A DNA stretch of 64,000 bases from Paenibacillus mendelii (GCF_024498075.1 NZ_JANHOF010000013.1:1-64000); one strand, 5' to 3'; numbered from the stretch's first letter, positions 33,465 through 41,828 are shown. A program made the numbers and translations. The notes: generated by a model from the sequence alone, not told the origin.

Positions 33465-34215
33465 CAGCGGTGTTTCGGAGAACCCGCGAGTCCGCCAAAA
33501 GGGCATTACCGGCTAAACGAAACCCAGTTCGCGGAAGTGCTCCCGCAGCTGTAACGCCCAAAAGTGGCCTAACAGAAAGAGAAACGGTGGTTAGGAGGCC
33601 CTGTAAGTCCAGAAAAGGGCGTTACAGCGAAGGAAACCCAGCCCATAGTGGTGCTCTTTGCAGCTGTAACGCCCAAAAGTGGCCTAACAGAGAGAGAAGC
33701 GGTGGTTAGGAGGCCCTGTAAGTCCAGAAAAGGGCGTTACAGCGAAGGAAACCCAGCCCATGGTGGTGCTCCCTGCAGCTGTAACGCCCAAAAGTGGCCT
33801 AACAGAGAGAGAAGCGGTGGTTCCGAGGCCCTGTAAGACCAAAAAAGGCGTTACAGCGAAGGAAACCCAGCCCATAGTGGTGCTCTTTGCAGCTGTAACG
33901 CCCAAAAGTGGCCTAACAGAGAGAGAAGCGGTGGTTCGGAGGCCCTGTAAGACCAGAAAAGGGCGTTACAGCGAAGGAAACCCAGCCCATAGTGGTGCTC
34001 TTTGCAGCTGTAACGCCCAAAAGTGTCCTAACAGAAAGTGAAGCGGTGGTTCGGAGGCCCTGTGAGACCAAAAAAGGGCGTTACAGCGAAGGAAACCCAG
34101 CCCGTGGTGGTGCTCCCGCAGTTGTAACGCCCAAAAACGGTCTAACAGAGAAAGCTCAGCGCTGCCGAGAGCCCTGTAAGACCAAAAAAGGGCGTTACAG
34201 CGTAGGAAACGCGGA
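33465..34215. repeat. Array 1: tandem ~115-bp repeat with inverted GTAACGCCC / GGGCGTTAC motifs
   Basis: Six clear units start at 33551, 33666, 33781, 33895, 34010 and 34124 (period 114-115 bp), with a degenerate copy before them. Each holds CTGTAACGCCCAAAAG, then after ~60 bp AAAAGGGCGTTACAG, able to form a large stem, followed by GAAACCCAGCCC and a variable segment. Open frames through it are repeat translations without ribosome binding sites. Array 2 (49101-50005) is the same family. Confidence 0.88.
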
Positions 34216-34249
34216 CCGCAGCTGCAGATCGGCAGCCGGTCCATATTTT

Positions 34250-34304
34250 TTAAGAAAATGTTAAGAATAGTAGAGTCTAATGATTAAGAACTCCCGCGTA
34301 CAGT
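34250..34304 (+). promoter_or_regulatory. Second copy of the three-half-site TTAAG box and promoter
   Basis: TTAAG at 34250, 34261 and 34284 (spacings 11 and 23), extended as TTAAGAACTCCC, with TACAGT at 34299 as -10. Spacing is identical to 28762-28816 although the sequence between half-sites differs. It precedes the 54-codon gene at 34348. Confidence 0.75.
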
Positions 34305-34347
34305 AAGAATATCTAATACAGATACTTACGAACGGGGGAATCCTATC

Positions 34348-34512
34348 ATGCTGCAGGGAGCATTTCTTGTTGGTAGCAGTTTGTTTCTAGGATGCGTGCT
34401 TTATTGCGCAGATAAGCGGGTCATTCGTGGCCGATTCGTTGTTCTATGGGTCACAGTCGCTCTCGTTAACGTGGGGGCAGCGATTATGCCATTATTGTCT
34501 TCCGTAATCTAG
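34348..34512 (+). CDS. 54-residue two-helix membrane protein controlled by the TTAAG box
   Basis: ATG at 34348 with GGGGG 9 nt upstream, stop at 34512. The product is almost wholly hydrophobic: two predicted transmembrane helices (about 3-20 and 31-50) are separated by a basic turn (DKRVIRGR). No family is recognised. It is preceded by the same promoter architecture as the PBP/two-component operon, implying co-regulation. A small protein acting on the kinase or on the membrane would fit. Convergent with thpR, whose stop is 6 nt away. Confidence 0.65.
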   Translation: MLQGAFLVGSSLFLGCVLYCADKRVIRGRFVVLWVTVALVNVGAAIMPLLSSVI

Positions 34513-34518
34513 CCAGCG

Positions 34519-35121
34519 TTAGGGTTGATCCGCAGCGTCTCTCCCAAAGGAAAAGCGGGATACCGCCTCGTACATGGGCGGACGATTCAGATGACTCCTA
34601 TATAGTACGAGATCCGTTACTGTCCAGCGGAGAGGAGCTCCATCTGCGGTCACGGGAACTTCGCAGCGTTCAAGCATCCAGGGCTCGAACGGCACGGAGC
34701 TCCTGTATTCGCGGGCCAGCGTCAGATGGGGATGGTAAGGCCTGCTCTCAGGCTCGTAACCGAGTGGTGTTAAAGCCATTGAGATGCGCTTACTTAGCTG
34801 ATGCAGCGTTTCTAGCTCGCCGCCGACTCCAGCCCATAGGACGGATGGCTTGCCGGGGCGGCCGAAGGTGCCCGGTGCTTCAATGGATAAGGCAAAGGGT
34901 TCGGACAAGTCCGCAGCTTGGCGGAGCTCTCGTTCGATTGCCGCTATCCTTTCGCCTGAGGTGTCTCCAAGAAACTGAAGGGTAATGTGAAGATCATCGG
35001 CATGGGCCCATCTCTTGAATGGAAGCTCACGTAATTTAGCCTCACACCATGCGGAGACGGCGGCTTTGAAATGGGATGGCAATGAGACTGCGACAAACAG
35101 ACGTTGTGTGGTATCGGCCAT
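34519..35121 (-). CDS. thpR: RNA 2',3'-cyclic phosphodiesterase (2H family, LigT/ThpR)
   Basis: 200 residues with the two HxTx motifs of 2H phosphoesterases (HITLQFLGD and HLTLAREY) and the conserved opening RLFVAVSLP. It hydrolyses 2',3'-cyclic phosphates at RNA ends to 2'-phosphates; cytosolic. The ATG at 35121 fits the family N-terminus, with AGAAGGAG about 15 nt upstream. An in-frame ATG at 35199 would add 26 unrelated residues and is the alternative. Confidence 0.85.
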   Translation of the reverse strand: MADTTQRLFVAVSLPSHFKAAVSAWCEAKLRELPFKRWAHADDLHITLQFLGDTSGERIAAIERELRQAADLSEPFALSIEAPGTFGRPGKPSVLWAGVGGELETLHQLSKRISMALTPLGYEPESRPYHPHLTLAREYRSSVPFEPWMLERCEVPVTADGAPLRWTVTDLVLYRSHLNRPPMYEAVSRFSFGRDAADQP

Positions 35122-35373
35122 ATGGGTGTTGTAACGCTCCTTCTCTTCAACAGTGTGCAAAACAGGTGCACCGAAGCACTGAATTCTAATGTACCCCATT
35201 TTCCATTACCATATCATGGATCCGTCAGGTTGTGACAGAGCAGGAGTGCCTAGGCGTGTTGAGGCGAGTCATTCACTGTGTTTTTAATTCATAGTTGACA
35301 GATGGGAATACTTTATTTATACTCAGATTATCAACAATCAGGTATGCGGGAAAATGTTGCTGAGCGATAAGAA

Positions 35374-35428
35374 GGAAGCCGGCTGTACCGATACTTTCGC
35401 AAGAAAGATCGTATACGTGGCGGCTTCC
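35374..35428 (+). ncRNA. Structured leader element upstream of the sulfonate operon
   Basis: Outer stem GGAAGCCG / CGGCTTCC and an inner extended stem GTA.CGAT.CTTTC / GAAAG.ATCG.TAC close on a GCAA tetraloop, a compact 55-nt fold. A further short hairpin (CGCG-ACTCAA-CGCG) lies near 35494. No known riboswitch class is recognised. There is no gene between 35122 and 35646, so this is probably part of a long leader. Confidence 0.5.
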
Positions 35429-35553
35429 TCCGCATTCCGCAGAAGGCAAGTGGACCAACCAGTTGCAAAAGAACAAAGAACGATGAGGGATACGCGACTC
35501 AACGCGATCTCAACTACACATAATCACCTATACGAACAATAGGCAGGACGGAC

Positions 35554-35619
35554 GTCTGGACAACCGGAGACCTTCCCCATTCCTTAACACGGAGCGGCGG
35601 GAGGTCTCTTTTTATTTTT
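35554..35619 (+). terminator. Terminator/attenuator before ssuE
   Basis: GAGACCT (35567) pairs with AGGTCTC (35602), reinforced by CCC/GGG, and is followed by TTTTTATTTTT. It sits 28 nt before the ssuE start. An upstream GTCTGG can instead pair with CC..AGAC, overlapping the terminator's 5' arm. That arrangement is expected of transcription attenuation. Confidence 0.65.
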
Positions 35620-35646
35620 ATAAAATCATATTGGAGTGTGGAATGT

Positions 35647-36213
35647 ATGCCCAAAGCTGTCATCATCTCAGGAAACCCCAATGCCGTGTCGCGTTTGAAT
35701 GGCATTCTGGAACATGTCACCGGTACACTCGCGTCCCTCGGCTGGAGCGTCACGCAGCTACCCGTAGCGAACCTTCCGGCAGAGGATTTGATTTTAGCCC
35801 GCTGGGATTCTCCGGCTATTGTGGAAGCCAACCGGACCGTCGCCGATGCCGACGCGATCATTATTGCCAGCCCGGTTTATAAAGCGTCGTATACAGGCGT
35901 GTTGAAAACCTATTTGGATCTCCTCCCGCAAAAAGGTCTCGAGGGCAAGGTCATCCTTCCCTTGTTCATCGGCGGTACGATTGCCCACCTGCTATCCATC
36001 GATTATGCGCTGAAGCCTGTCTTGTCTGCCCTTTATGCCCGTCATATCGAGGCTGGAGTATTCGCAGTCGATTCGCAAATTACGAAGGCGGACGATGGCG
36101 GTTTCGTCCTACAAGAGGAATTATCGAATCGGCTGGATGCGGCAGTGGGCGCTTTTGTTCAAGCGGCGGTGCTGTTCACTCCGCAGACAGTGCCGGAAGA
36201 GGCGGTAATTTAA
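35647..36213 (+). CDS. ssuE: NADPH-dependent FMN reductase (sulfonate system)
   Basis: 188 residues with a flavodoxin-like fold. The FMN-binding stretch ISGNPNAVSRL near the N-terminus and SPVYKASYTGVLKTYLD are typical of SsuE. It supplies reduced FMN to the monooxygenase SsuD encoded in the same operon. The ATG at 35647 lies 10 nt after TGGAG; a GTG three codons earlier abuts the SD and is less likely. Preceded by an attenuator and followed by the 66-bp repeats. Confidence 0.9.
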   Translation: MPKAVIISGNPNAVSRLNGILEHVTGTLASLGWSVTQLPVANLPAEDLILARWDSPAIVEANRTVADADAIIIASPVYKASYTGVLKTYLDLLPQKGLEGKVILPLFIGGTIAHLLSIDYALKPVLSALYARHIEAGVFAVDSQITKADDGGFVLQEELSNRLDAAVGAFVQAAVLFTPQTVPEEAVI

Positions 36214-36226
36214 CAAACAGCCAATA

Positions 36227-36554
36227 CTTCCGAAGCAAGCTTGCTCTAACCGTTCCTTCGGCAGCAGAAATCCCACAAACCTATGGCTTATGCTTCTGAA
36301 GCAAGCTTGCTCTAACCGTTCCTTTGGAAACGGAAATCCCACAAACTTTTGGTTTATGCTTCTGAAGCAAGTCAGCTCTAACCGCTCCTTCGGCAGCGGA
36401 AATCCCACAAACTTTTGGCTTATGCTTCCGAAGCAAGCTTGCTCAAACCGCTCCTTCGGAAGCGGAAAACCCACAAACTTTTGGCTTATGCTTCCGAAGC
36501 AAGTTTGCTCTAACCGCTCCTTCGGAAGCGGAAAACCCACAAACTTTTAGGAGG
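36227..36554 (+). repeat. Five tandem 66-bp hairpin repeats ending in the ssuA Shine-Dalgarno
   Basis: Units begin at 36227, 36293, 36359, 36425 and 36491, exact 66-bp period. Each has GCTTCCGAAGCAAGCTTGCTC, then CCGCT-CCTTCGGA-AGCGG (a hairpin with UUCG loop), then CCACAAACTTT. The last copy runs into TAGGAGG, the ssuA SD. Stem changes are compensated between copies (CT/AG to TT/AA, and CC/GG in the copies at 2214-2350). Open frames through it have period 22 residues and no ribosome binding site. Confidence 0.85.
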
Positions 36555-36563
36555 TTAATGACG

Positions 36564-37574
36564 ATGACAGACCGGTCGCATCGCACGCTGTATGTAACGT
36601 TGATGGCTATTATTGCTTTTACCATGCTGCTGGCGGGCTGCGCTTCAACCAAGGAAGCAGATAAACCGGGTGAACCCGTAAGCGCTAATGCCGACAAGGA
36701 CGAATCCGCCGGCCAATCGAAGAATGTCCGCATCGGGTTCCAAAAATACGGCACGGTCAACATTCTGAAGGCGCAAGAAACGCTGGAGAAGCGCTTGGAG
36801 TCAGATGGCTATAAAGTGACGTGGACGGAGTTCCCGGGCGGGCCGCAGCTGCTCGAGGCTCTCAACATCGGCAGCATTGATATCGGCCATACGGGCGAGG
36901 CGCCTCCGATCTTCGCTCAAGCCGCGGGCGCGCCGCTTGTCTATCTCGCGCACGAGCCGGCCAGTCCGGCCAGCGAAGGCATTCTTGTTCCCAAGGACTC
37001 CGTGATCAAATCCGTCGCGGATTTGAAAGGAAAGAAAGTCGCTCTGAACAAGGGCTCCAACGTGCATTATTTGCTCGTGAAGGCCTTGGAGAAAGCAGGC
37101 GTCCAATACGAGGACATCACGACCGTCTTCCTGCCTCCGGGCGATGCACGCGTTGCCTTCGAGAATGGAAGCGTGGATGCCTGGGTCATCTGGGATCCGT
37201 TCCTCGCGGCAGCACAGACGGCAACGGGCGGGACCTTGTTGACGGATGGCAAGGATCTGGTTGCCAACCATGAGTTTTATTTGGCCTCCCGGTCTTACGC
37301 GGAGAACAACCAGTCTGTCATTGACGCACTGAAGGAAGAGCTTAACAACGTGGATGAGTGGGCGAAGACGCATCAGAAGGAAGTGGCGGAGATTCTATCG
37401 CCGCAGCTTGGTATCGATATCCCTTCTCTAGAGCTCGCCTCGGGCCGCCGCGCTTATGGCTTGCAGCCGATTGACGATGCCGTCATCGAGGCACAGCAGA
37501 AGATTGCCGATGCTTTCTTTGCGCTCGAGCTTATTCCAACAGAAATCCAAGTGAAGGATGCCACGTTAAAATAA
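36564..37574 (+). CDS. ssuA: Aliphatic sulfonate-binding lipoprotein SsuA
   Basis: 336 residues. A signal peptide with lipobox (LLAGC) is followed by a periplasmic-binding-protein-like domain of the SsuA/TauA type: VRIGFQKYGTVNILKAQ, GSIDIGHTGEAPPIFAQAAGAP and DAWVIWDPFLAAAQ. It captures alkanesulfonates for SsuBC. The ATG at 36564 lies 9 nt after AGGAGG; the in-frame ATG at 36558 is too close. The SD is contributed by the repeat element. Confidence 0.93.
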   Translation: MTDRSHRTLYVTLMAIIAFTMLLAGCASTKEADKPGEPVSANADKDESAGQSKNVRIGFQKYGTVNILKAQETLEKRLESDGYKVTWTEFPGGPQLLEALNIGSIDIGHTGEAPPIFAQAAGAPLVYLAHEPASPASEGILVPKDSVIKSVADLKGKKVALNKGSNVHYLLVKALEKAGVQYEDITTVFLPPGDARVAFENGSVDAWVIWDPFLAAAQTATGGTLLTDGKDLVANHEFYLASRSYAENNQSVIDALKEELNNVDEWAKTHQKEVAEILSPQLGIDIPSLELASGRRAYGLQPIDDAVIEAQQKIADAFFALELIPTEIQVKDATLK

Positions 37575-37631
37575 CGCTTCGCCTCATGAATCATTAAGCC
37601 GATTAACGAAATAACGGGAGGATGAAAGGCT

Positions 37632-38774
37632 ATGGAAGTATTTTGGTTTATTCCGACGCATGGAGACGGAAGGTACCTCGGCAGCAGCAAGGGCGCCCGC
37701 GCCGTAGATGACGCTTATACCAGACAGATTGCGCAGGCGGCCGACAGGCTGGGCTTCGGCGGGGTTCTCATTCCGACAGGCAGCTCCTGCGAGGATGCTT
37801 GGGTCGTGGCTTCTTCTCTCATACCTGTGACGACGAAGCTGAAATTTCTGGTTGCGGTCCGGCCGGGCTTGATGTCCCCGACGCTGGCTGCCCGGATGGC
37901 CTCGACGTTCGACCGTTTATCCGGCGGGCGTCTGCTCGTCAACGTCGTGACCGGAGGCGATCCTGTTGAACTGGCGGCCGACGGCTTGTTCTTGGATCAT
38001 GATGCGCGCTATGACCTGACCTCGGAGTTTCTGGAGGTATGGAGGAGAGAGCTTGCGGGTGAGACGGTTGATTATGACGGACAGCATATCCGGGTGGAGG
38101 GCGGCAAGGTGCTCTATCCGCCCGTACAAGGACCATATCCGCCACTATACTTTGGCGGATCGTCTGCAGCAGCGCATGATGTGGCGGCCGATCATATCGA
38201 CGTTTATCTGACGTGGGGAGAGCCTCCCGCCGAGGTCGCGGCCAAAATCGCAAAAGTACGCAAGCTGGCCGCAGAACGGGGCAGGGAGGTCCGCTTTGGC
38301 ATCCGGCTGCATGTCATTGTGCGGGAGACCGAGGAGGAAGCGTGGGCAGCTGCCGATGACTTGATCAAGTATGTGGATGACGAGACGATCGCCGCAGCAC
38401 AGAAGGTATTCGCGCGGTTTGATTCGGTAGGCCAGAAACGGATGGCCAATCTGCACCGCGGCGACCGCTCCGCGCTTGAGATCTCGCCGAATCTGTGGTC
38501 GGGCATCGGGCTCGTTCGCGGCGGTGCTGGAACCGCCTTGGTCGGCGATCCAGGGACCGTGGCCGAGCGGATGCGCGAATATGCCGACCTCGGGATCGAG
38601 ACGTTCATCTTCTCGGGTTATCCGCATCTGGAGGAAGCCTACCGCGTGGCTGATCTGCTGTTTCCTCATTTGCCTCTCGAGCACAAACAGTCGACGGGAC
38701 CGACGTCAACGAGCCCGTTTGGCGAGCTGATCGCGAATCAAATCAAACCGTCCGAGCGGACACCAGTCAGTTAA
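37632..38774 (+). CDS. ssuD: FMNH2-dependent alkanesulfonate monooxygenase SsuD
   Basis: 380 residues of the bacterial luciferase-like TIM-barrel family. MEVFWFIPTHGDGRYLG, the arginine-rich HRGDRSALEISPNLW and the C-terminal GYPHLEEAYR match SsuD. It cleaves alkanesulfonates to aldehyde and sulfite using FMNH2 from SsuE and oxygen. GGGAGGATG precedes the ATG. Central enzyme of the operon. Confidence 0.94.
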   Translation: MEVFWFIPTHGDGRYLGSSKGARAVDDAYTRQIAQAADRLGFGGVLIPTGSSCEDAWVVASSLIPVTTKLKFLVAVRPGLMSPTLAARMASTFDRLSGGRLLVNVVTGGDPVELAADGLFLDHDARYDLTSEFLEVWRRELAGETVDYDGQHIRVEGGKVLYPPVQGPYPPLYFGGSSAAAHDVAADHIDVYLTWGEPPAEVAAKIAKVRKLAAERGREVRFGIRLHVIVRETEEEAWAAADDLIKYVDDETIAAAQKVFARFDSVGQKRMANLHRGDRSALEISPNLWSGIGLVRGGAGTALVGDPGTVAERMREYADLGIETFIFSGYPHLEEAYRVADLLFPHLPLEHKQSTGPTSTSPFGELIANQIKPSERTPVS

Positions 38775-38793
38775 TCGCAGGGAGGTGCCTGTT

Positions 38794-39582
38794 ATGAGCG
38801 AAGGAAACAAGACGGCCTTCTGGTCCCGGTACGGCTTACCATGGCTGCTGCCTGTGCTGCTGATTGTCCTCTGGCAGCTGCTTGGCAGCGCAGGGATGAT
38901 TGCGGACCGCATCCTGCCAACTCCGTTATCGATAGCGAAGGCGGCTGTACGCTTGAGCGAGAGCGGCCAGCTGCTGCAGTATGTCGGTGTCAGCACGCAG
39001 CGGGCTTTGATCGGATTCATCATTGGAGGCGGCATTGGGTTCGTGCTCGGGTTCCTGAACGGGATCGTGCCGCTGGCAGAGAAGCTGACCGATACAAGCG
39101 TGCAGATGATTCGCAACATTCCGCATTTGGCGCTCATTCCGCTCGTCATTCTCTGGTTCGGCATCGGTGAGGAAGCCAAAATCTTTATCGTGGCGCTTGG
39201 CGTCGCATTCCCGATTTACTTGAATACCCTGCACGGGATAAGGTCTGTCGATTCGGGTCTCGTAGAGATGGGGCGAACCTATGGCTTAAACGGGTGGGAG
39301 CTGTTTCGCAAAATTATTCTGCCCGGAGCGCTGCCCTCCATCTTGGTCGGCGTGCGCTTCGCGCTCGGCATTATGTGGATATCCTTGATCGTAGCTGAGA
39401 CGATATCATCCGATGCAGGGATCGGCTATATGGCGATGAACGCCCGTGAGTTTATGCAGATGGATGTCGTCGTCCTAAGTATTCTGCTGTATGCGCTGCT
39501 CGGCAAGCTGTCCGATTGGCTTGCCAAACGTATGGAAAGGAGCTGGCTGAAATGGCATCCTCATTACCGGCACAATCCGTAG
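38794..39582 (+). CDS. ssuC: Sulfonate ABC transporter permease SsuC
   Basis: 262 residues, six transmembrane helices, EAA-type loop (GLVEMGRTYGLNGWELFRKIILPGALPSILVGVRFALG), as in SsuC/TauC. The ATG at 38794 has GGGAGG 8 nt upstream; a GTG at 38785 overlaps that SD. The 3' end overlaps ssuB by 31 nt. Confidence 0.93.
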   Translation: MSEGNKTAFWSRYGLPWLLPVLLIVLWQLLGSAGMIADRILPTPLSIAKAAVRLSESGQLLQYVGVSTQRALIGFIIGGGIGFVLGFLNGIVPLAEKLTDTSVQMIRNIPHLALIPLVILWFGIGEEAKIFIVALGVAFPIYLNTLHGIRSVDSGLVEMGRTYGLNGWELFRKIILPGALPSILVGVRFALGIMWISLIVAETISSDAGIGYMAMNAREFMQMDVVVLSILLYALLGKLSDWLAKRMERSWLKWHPHYRHNP

Positions 39583-40502
39583 ACGAATCTGCAGACGACC
39601 CGAGGCGTGCTGCGAAGGCGGCCGCGAAGCCGGCTGCGCCCAGCCGGAATAGCGCAGAAGACGTGATCCATCGCAAAGTGACCAGAAAACCGGAAGATGC
39701 AGAAAGCTTGGAGCGAGTGTCAGAGGAGCAGGAGAGTGCTTCTAGATCGGCCTCGGGATCAACGGTGACGGTGCGCGGCGGTACTGTACGCTTCGGTGAG
39801 AAGATCGTACTGGAAAGCTTGGAGCTATCGATCCGTTCTGGTGAATTCCTGGTCGTAGTCGGTCGAAGCGGCTGCGGAAAGAGCACGCTTCTTCGGCTGA
39901 TTGCCGGGCTGGAGAAGCCTGTTTCCGGTTCGGTCAGCTTCGACGGCAAGCCATCCTCCGGACTGCGCTCCGATGTTCGGATCATGTTCCAGGACGCAAG
40001 GCTGCTGCCGTGGAAGTCCGTATTGGACAACGTGCGCATCGGCGTTCCTGACGGTGACCGGGATAAGGCGCTGGAAGCGCTGCAGCTCGTTGGCCTTGCT
40101 GAACGTGCAAGCGAGTGGCCATCCGTGCTCTCCGGCGGGCAGCGTCAACGTGTGGCGCTGGCCAGAGCGCTAGCAAGCAGCCCGAGGCTGCTGCTTCTGG
40201 ATGAACCGCTCGGTGCGCTGGACGCCCTGACACGGATCGAGATGCAGCAGCTCATCGAGCGGCTGTGGCGGGAGCGGGGGTTTACCGCCGTATTGGTTAC
40301 TCATGACGTCAGTGAAGCGGTGGCGCTCGCCGACCGGGTGATACTGGTGGAACAGGGCGGAATTACGCTGGATACGGATATTGCGCTTTCCCGCCCGCGA
40401 GAGCATGACAGCGGCTTTGCCCACTACGAGAAGCTTATTCTGGATCGTGTCTTGACGACTCGGACGGATACAGGGGGAACGGACGGTAGCTACACGATAT
40501 AA
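39552..40502 (+). CDS. ssuB: Sulfonate ABC transporter ATP-binding protein SsuB with N-terminal extension
   Basis: 316 residues. The ATPase begins only near residue 71; Walker A GRSGCGKST at 104-112, signature LSGGQRQR, Walker B LLLLDEPLGALD and H-loop VTHDVSEA follow. The first 70 residues are Ala/Ser/Glu-rich, low-complexity and absent from ordinary SsuB (~240-260 residues). The start (AAGGAG, 9-nt gap) lies inside ssuC, so the extension is encoded largely beyond the ssuC stop. Later starts cannot be excluded. Energises sulfonate uptake. Confidence 0.9.
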   Translation: MASSLPAQSVDESADDPRRAAKAAAKPAAPSRNSAEDVIHRKVTRKPEDAESLERVSEEQESASRSASGSTVTVRGGTVRFGEKIVLESLELSIRSGEFLVVVGRSGCGKSTLLRLIAGLEKPVSGSVSFDGKPSSGLRSDVRIMFQDARLLPWKSVLDNVRIGVPDGDRDKALEALQLVGLAERASEWPSVLSGGQRQRVALARALASSPRLLLLDEPLGALDALTRIEMQQLIERLWRERGFTAVLVTHDVSEAVALADRVILVEQGGITLDTDIALSRPREHDSGFAHYEKLILDRVLTTRTDTGGTDGSYTI

Positions 40503-40578
40503 GCTGCAAATCCCTTTATTGAGTGTGCATTGGCCCATGCAGGAGAAGAGGCAGACATGGGAAACTTATTCAATTACA

Positions 40579-40615
40579 AGAAGGCTGCGACGGTTATTCC
40601 GCGCAGCCTCTTTGT
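40579..40615 (+). terminator. Terminator of the ssu operon
   Basis: Stem AAGGCTGCG / CGCAGCCTC.TT with TTTG after it, ~75 nt beyond ssuB. Confidence 0.75.
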
Positions 40616-40791
40616 CATGGGCTCATCAGGCCGGCATGGCGATCTCTATAGATTCGCGCCCTTTCTTCATCTGGTACGTAGAACGTACTAGTGCCGATAA
40701 ACGCTTCCCCGTGGAAGATAAGACGATAAAAAATATCAAAAATGACGGAATAAAGGCTGTTACGCTAGTAACAAGCCAAAGTAAGCAACCA

Positions 40792-41700
40792 ATGAACAAG
40801 CGAAGGGTGAACGAAGTGAGCTACAGCCAGTACGTTGCCATGATACGCAGATCGCTCGATTACATCGAGAGGCATATGACCCAGCGGATCACGTTGAAGG
40901 AGCTATCCAAGCAGGCCGTGTTTTCGAACGCCCAGTTTTACCGCATTTTCAACAGCATGGTGGGATTCACGGTGGCGGACTATACACGGCGGAGACGATT
41001 AACGCGTGCCGCGCTGGATCTCATTCATACGGATAAGCGGATCCTTGACATCGCCTTCGAATACCGCTTTCAGTCTCAAGAAGCGTTCACCCGCGCATTC
41101 AAAAAATTGTTCACGATGACCCCTGGTGAGTACCGCAAGTATTCAACAACATTAATTCATGAAGGAGGAACGCAGATGTTCATGAAATCAGTGCCCCAGG
41201 GCTGGACGGTTACAGGGCAGAACCCCGAAGCTTACGAGGTGGCCACCGATCGTAAGGTCGTCCATCACGGCCGTGCAGCCGGGCGCTTGCGGTCGAAGAA
41301 TGGAGATAACCAAGGGTTCGTCACCTTGATGCAGATGTTCAATGCGCAAGAATACCGGAGTAAGCGGCTCAAATGTACAGCATTCATCAAATCCGATCAA
41401 GTATGCGGATGGGCGGGATTGTGGATGCGTGTCGATCATGAGAATGGGGACATGCTGCGGTTCGATAACATGCAAAGCCGCCCCATCCAAGGAACGTTGG
41501 ATTGGAATCAGTACGAGGTGATCTTGGACATTCCCGCAGACAGCGGGGCAATTGCGTTCGGCATTCTGCTTAGCGGCGGCGGAAGTGTATGGGTGGACGG
41601 ATTCCGGTTCGACATCGTGGATGAACGGGTGCCGACAACGGACAGCAAGGCCGAAGAGGCGCTTCCCTTGCATCCGATGAATTTGGATTTTGAAGCATAA
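40792..41700 (+). CDS. AraC-type regulator with N-terminal HTH and C-terminal beta-sandwich domain
   Basis: About 302 residues. The AraC double HTH is at the N-terminus (about 10-110: YIERHMTQRITLKELSKQAVFSNAQFYRIF ... FQSQEAFTRAFKKLFTMTPGEYRK). Residues ~125-290 form a carbohydrate-binding-like beta-sandwich (WTVTGQNPEAYEVATD ... GWAGLWMRVD ... WVDGFRF). This order is the reverse of most AraC proteins. A GTG at 40816, 8 nt after AAGGG, is an equally plausible start; the long upstream frame from 40519 runs through the ssu terminator and is rejected. Target genes unknown. Confidence 0.82.
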   Translation: MNKRRVNEVSYSQYVAMIRRSLDYIERHMTQRITLKELSKQAVFSNAQFYRIFNSMVGFTVADYTRRRRLTRAALDLIHTDKRILDIAFEYRFQSQEAFTRAFKKLFTMTPGEYRKYSTTLIHEGGTQMFMKSVPQGWTVTGQNPEAYEVATDRKVVHHGRAAGRLRSKNGDNQGFVTLMQMFNAQEYRSKRLKCTAFIKSDQVCGWAGLWMRVDHENGDMLRFDNMQSRPIQGTLDWNQYEVILDIPADSGAIAFGILLSGGGSVWVDGFRFDIVDERVPTTDSKAEEALPLHPMNLDFEA

Positions 41701-41758
41701 AGATACGAGGCTTGCCTAAATGGAATGGAACGAATTCCTGCGGACCGAGCGATAGAAG

Positions 41759-41792
41759 GAAGAAGGGGACCCGGTAAACGGGTTCTTCTTGT
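41759..41792 (+). terminator. Terminator after the AraC-type gene
   Basis: Stem AAGAA..GACCCG / CGGGT.CTTCTT with TTGTAT following. Confidence 0.75.
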
Positions 41793-41828
41793 ATCTATAC
41801 GAACGCGTATGTAAGGTCAATGGGCCTG

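Noticed and set aside
33470..34264. Several overlapping repeat-rich open frames in array 1
   Set aside because: Frames exist on both strands only because the repeat unit lacks stops. No start signals or recognisable protein.
35521..35570. mini-ykkC (guanidine-II) or S-box riboswitch before ssuE
   Set aside because: ACGR-like loops occur but are not closed as required, and the S-box core is absent.
36121..36550. Open frames on both strands coding 22-residue repeats (for example NRSFGSGNPTNFW)
   Set aside because: They are translations of the 66-bp non-coding hairpin repeats, which have a period divisible by three. No ribosome binding site, and the minus-strand frame runs into ssuE.
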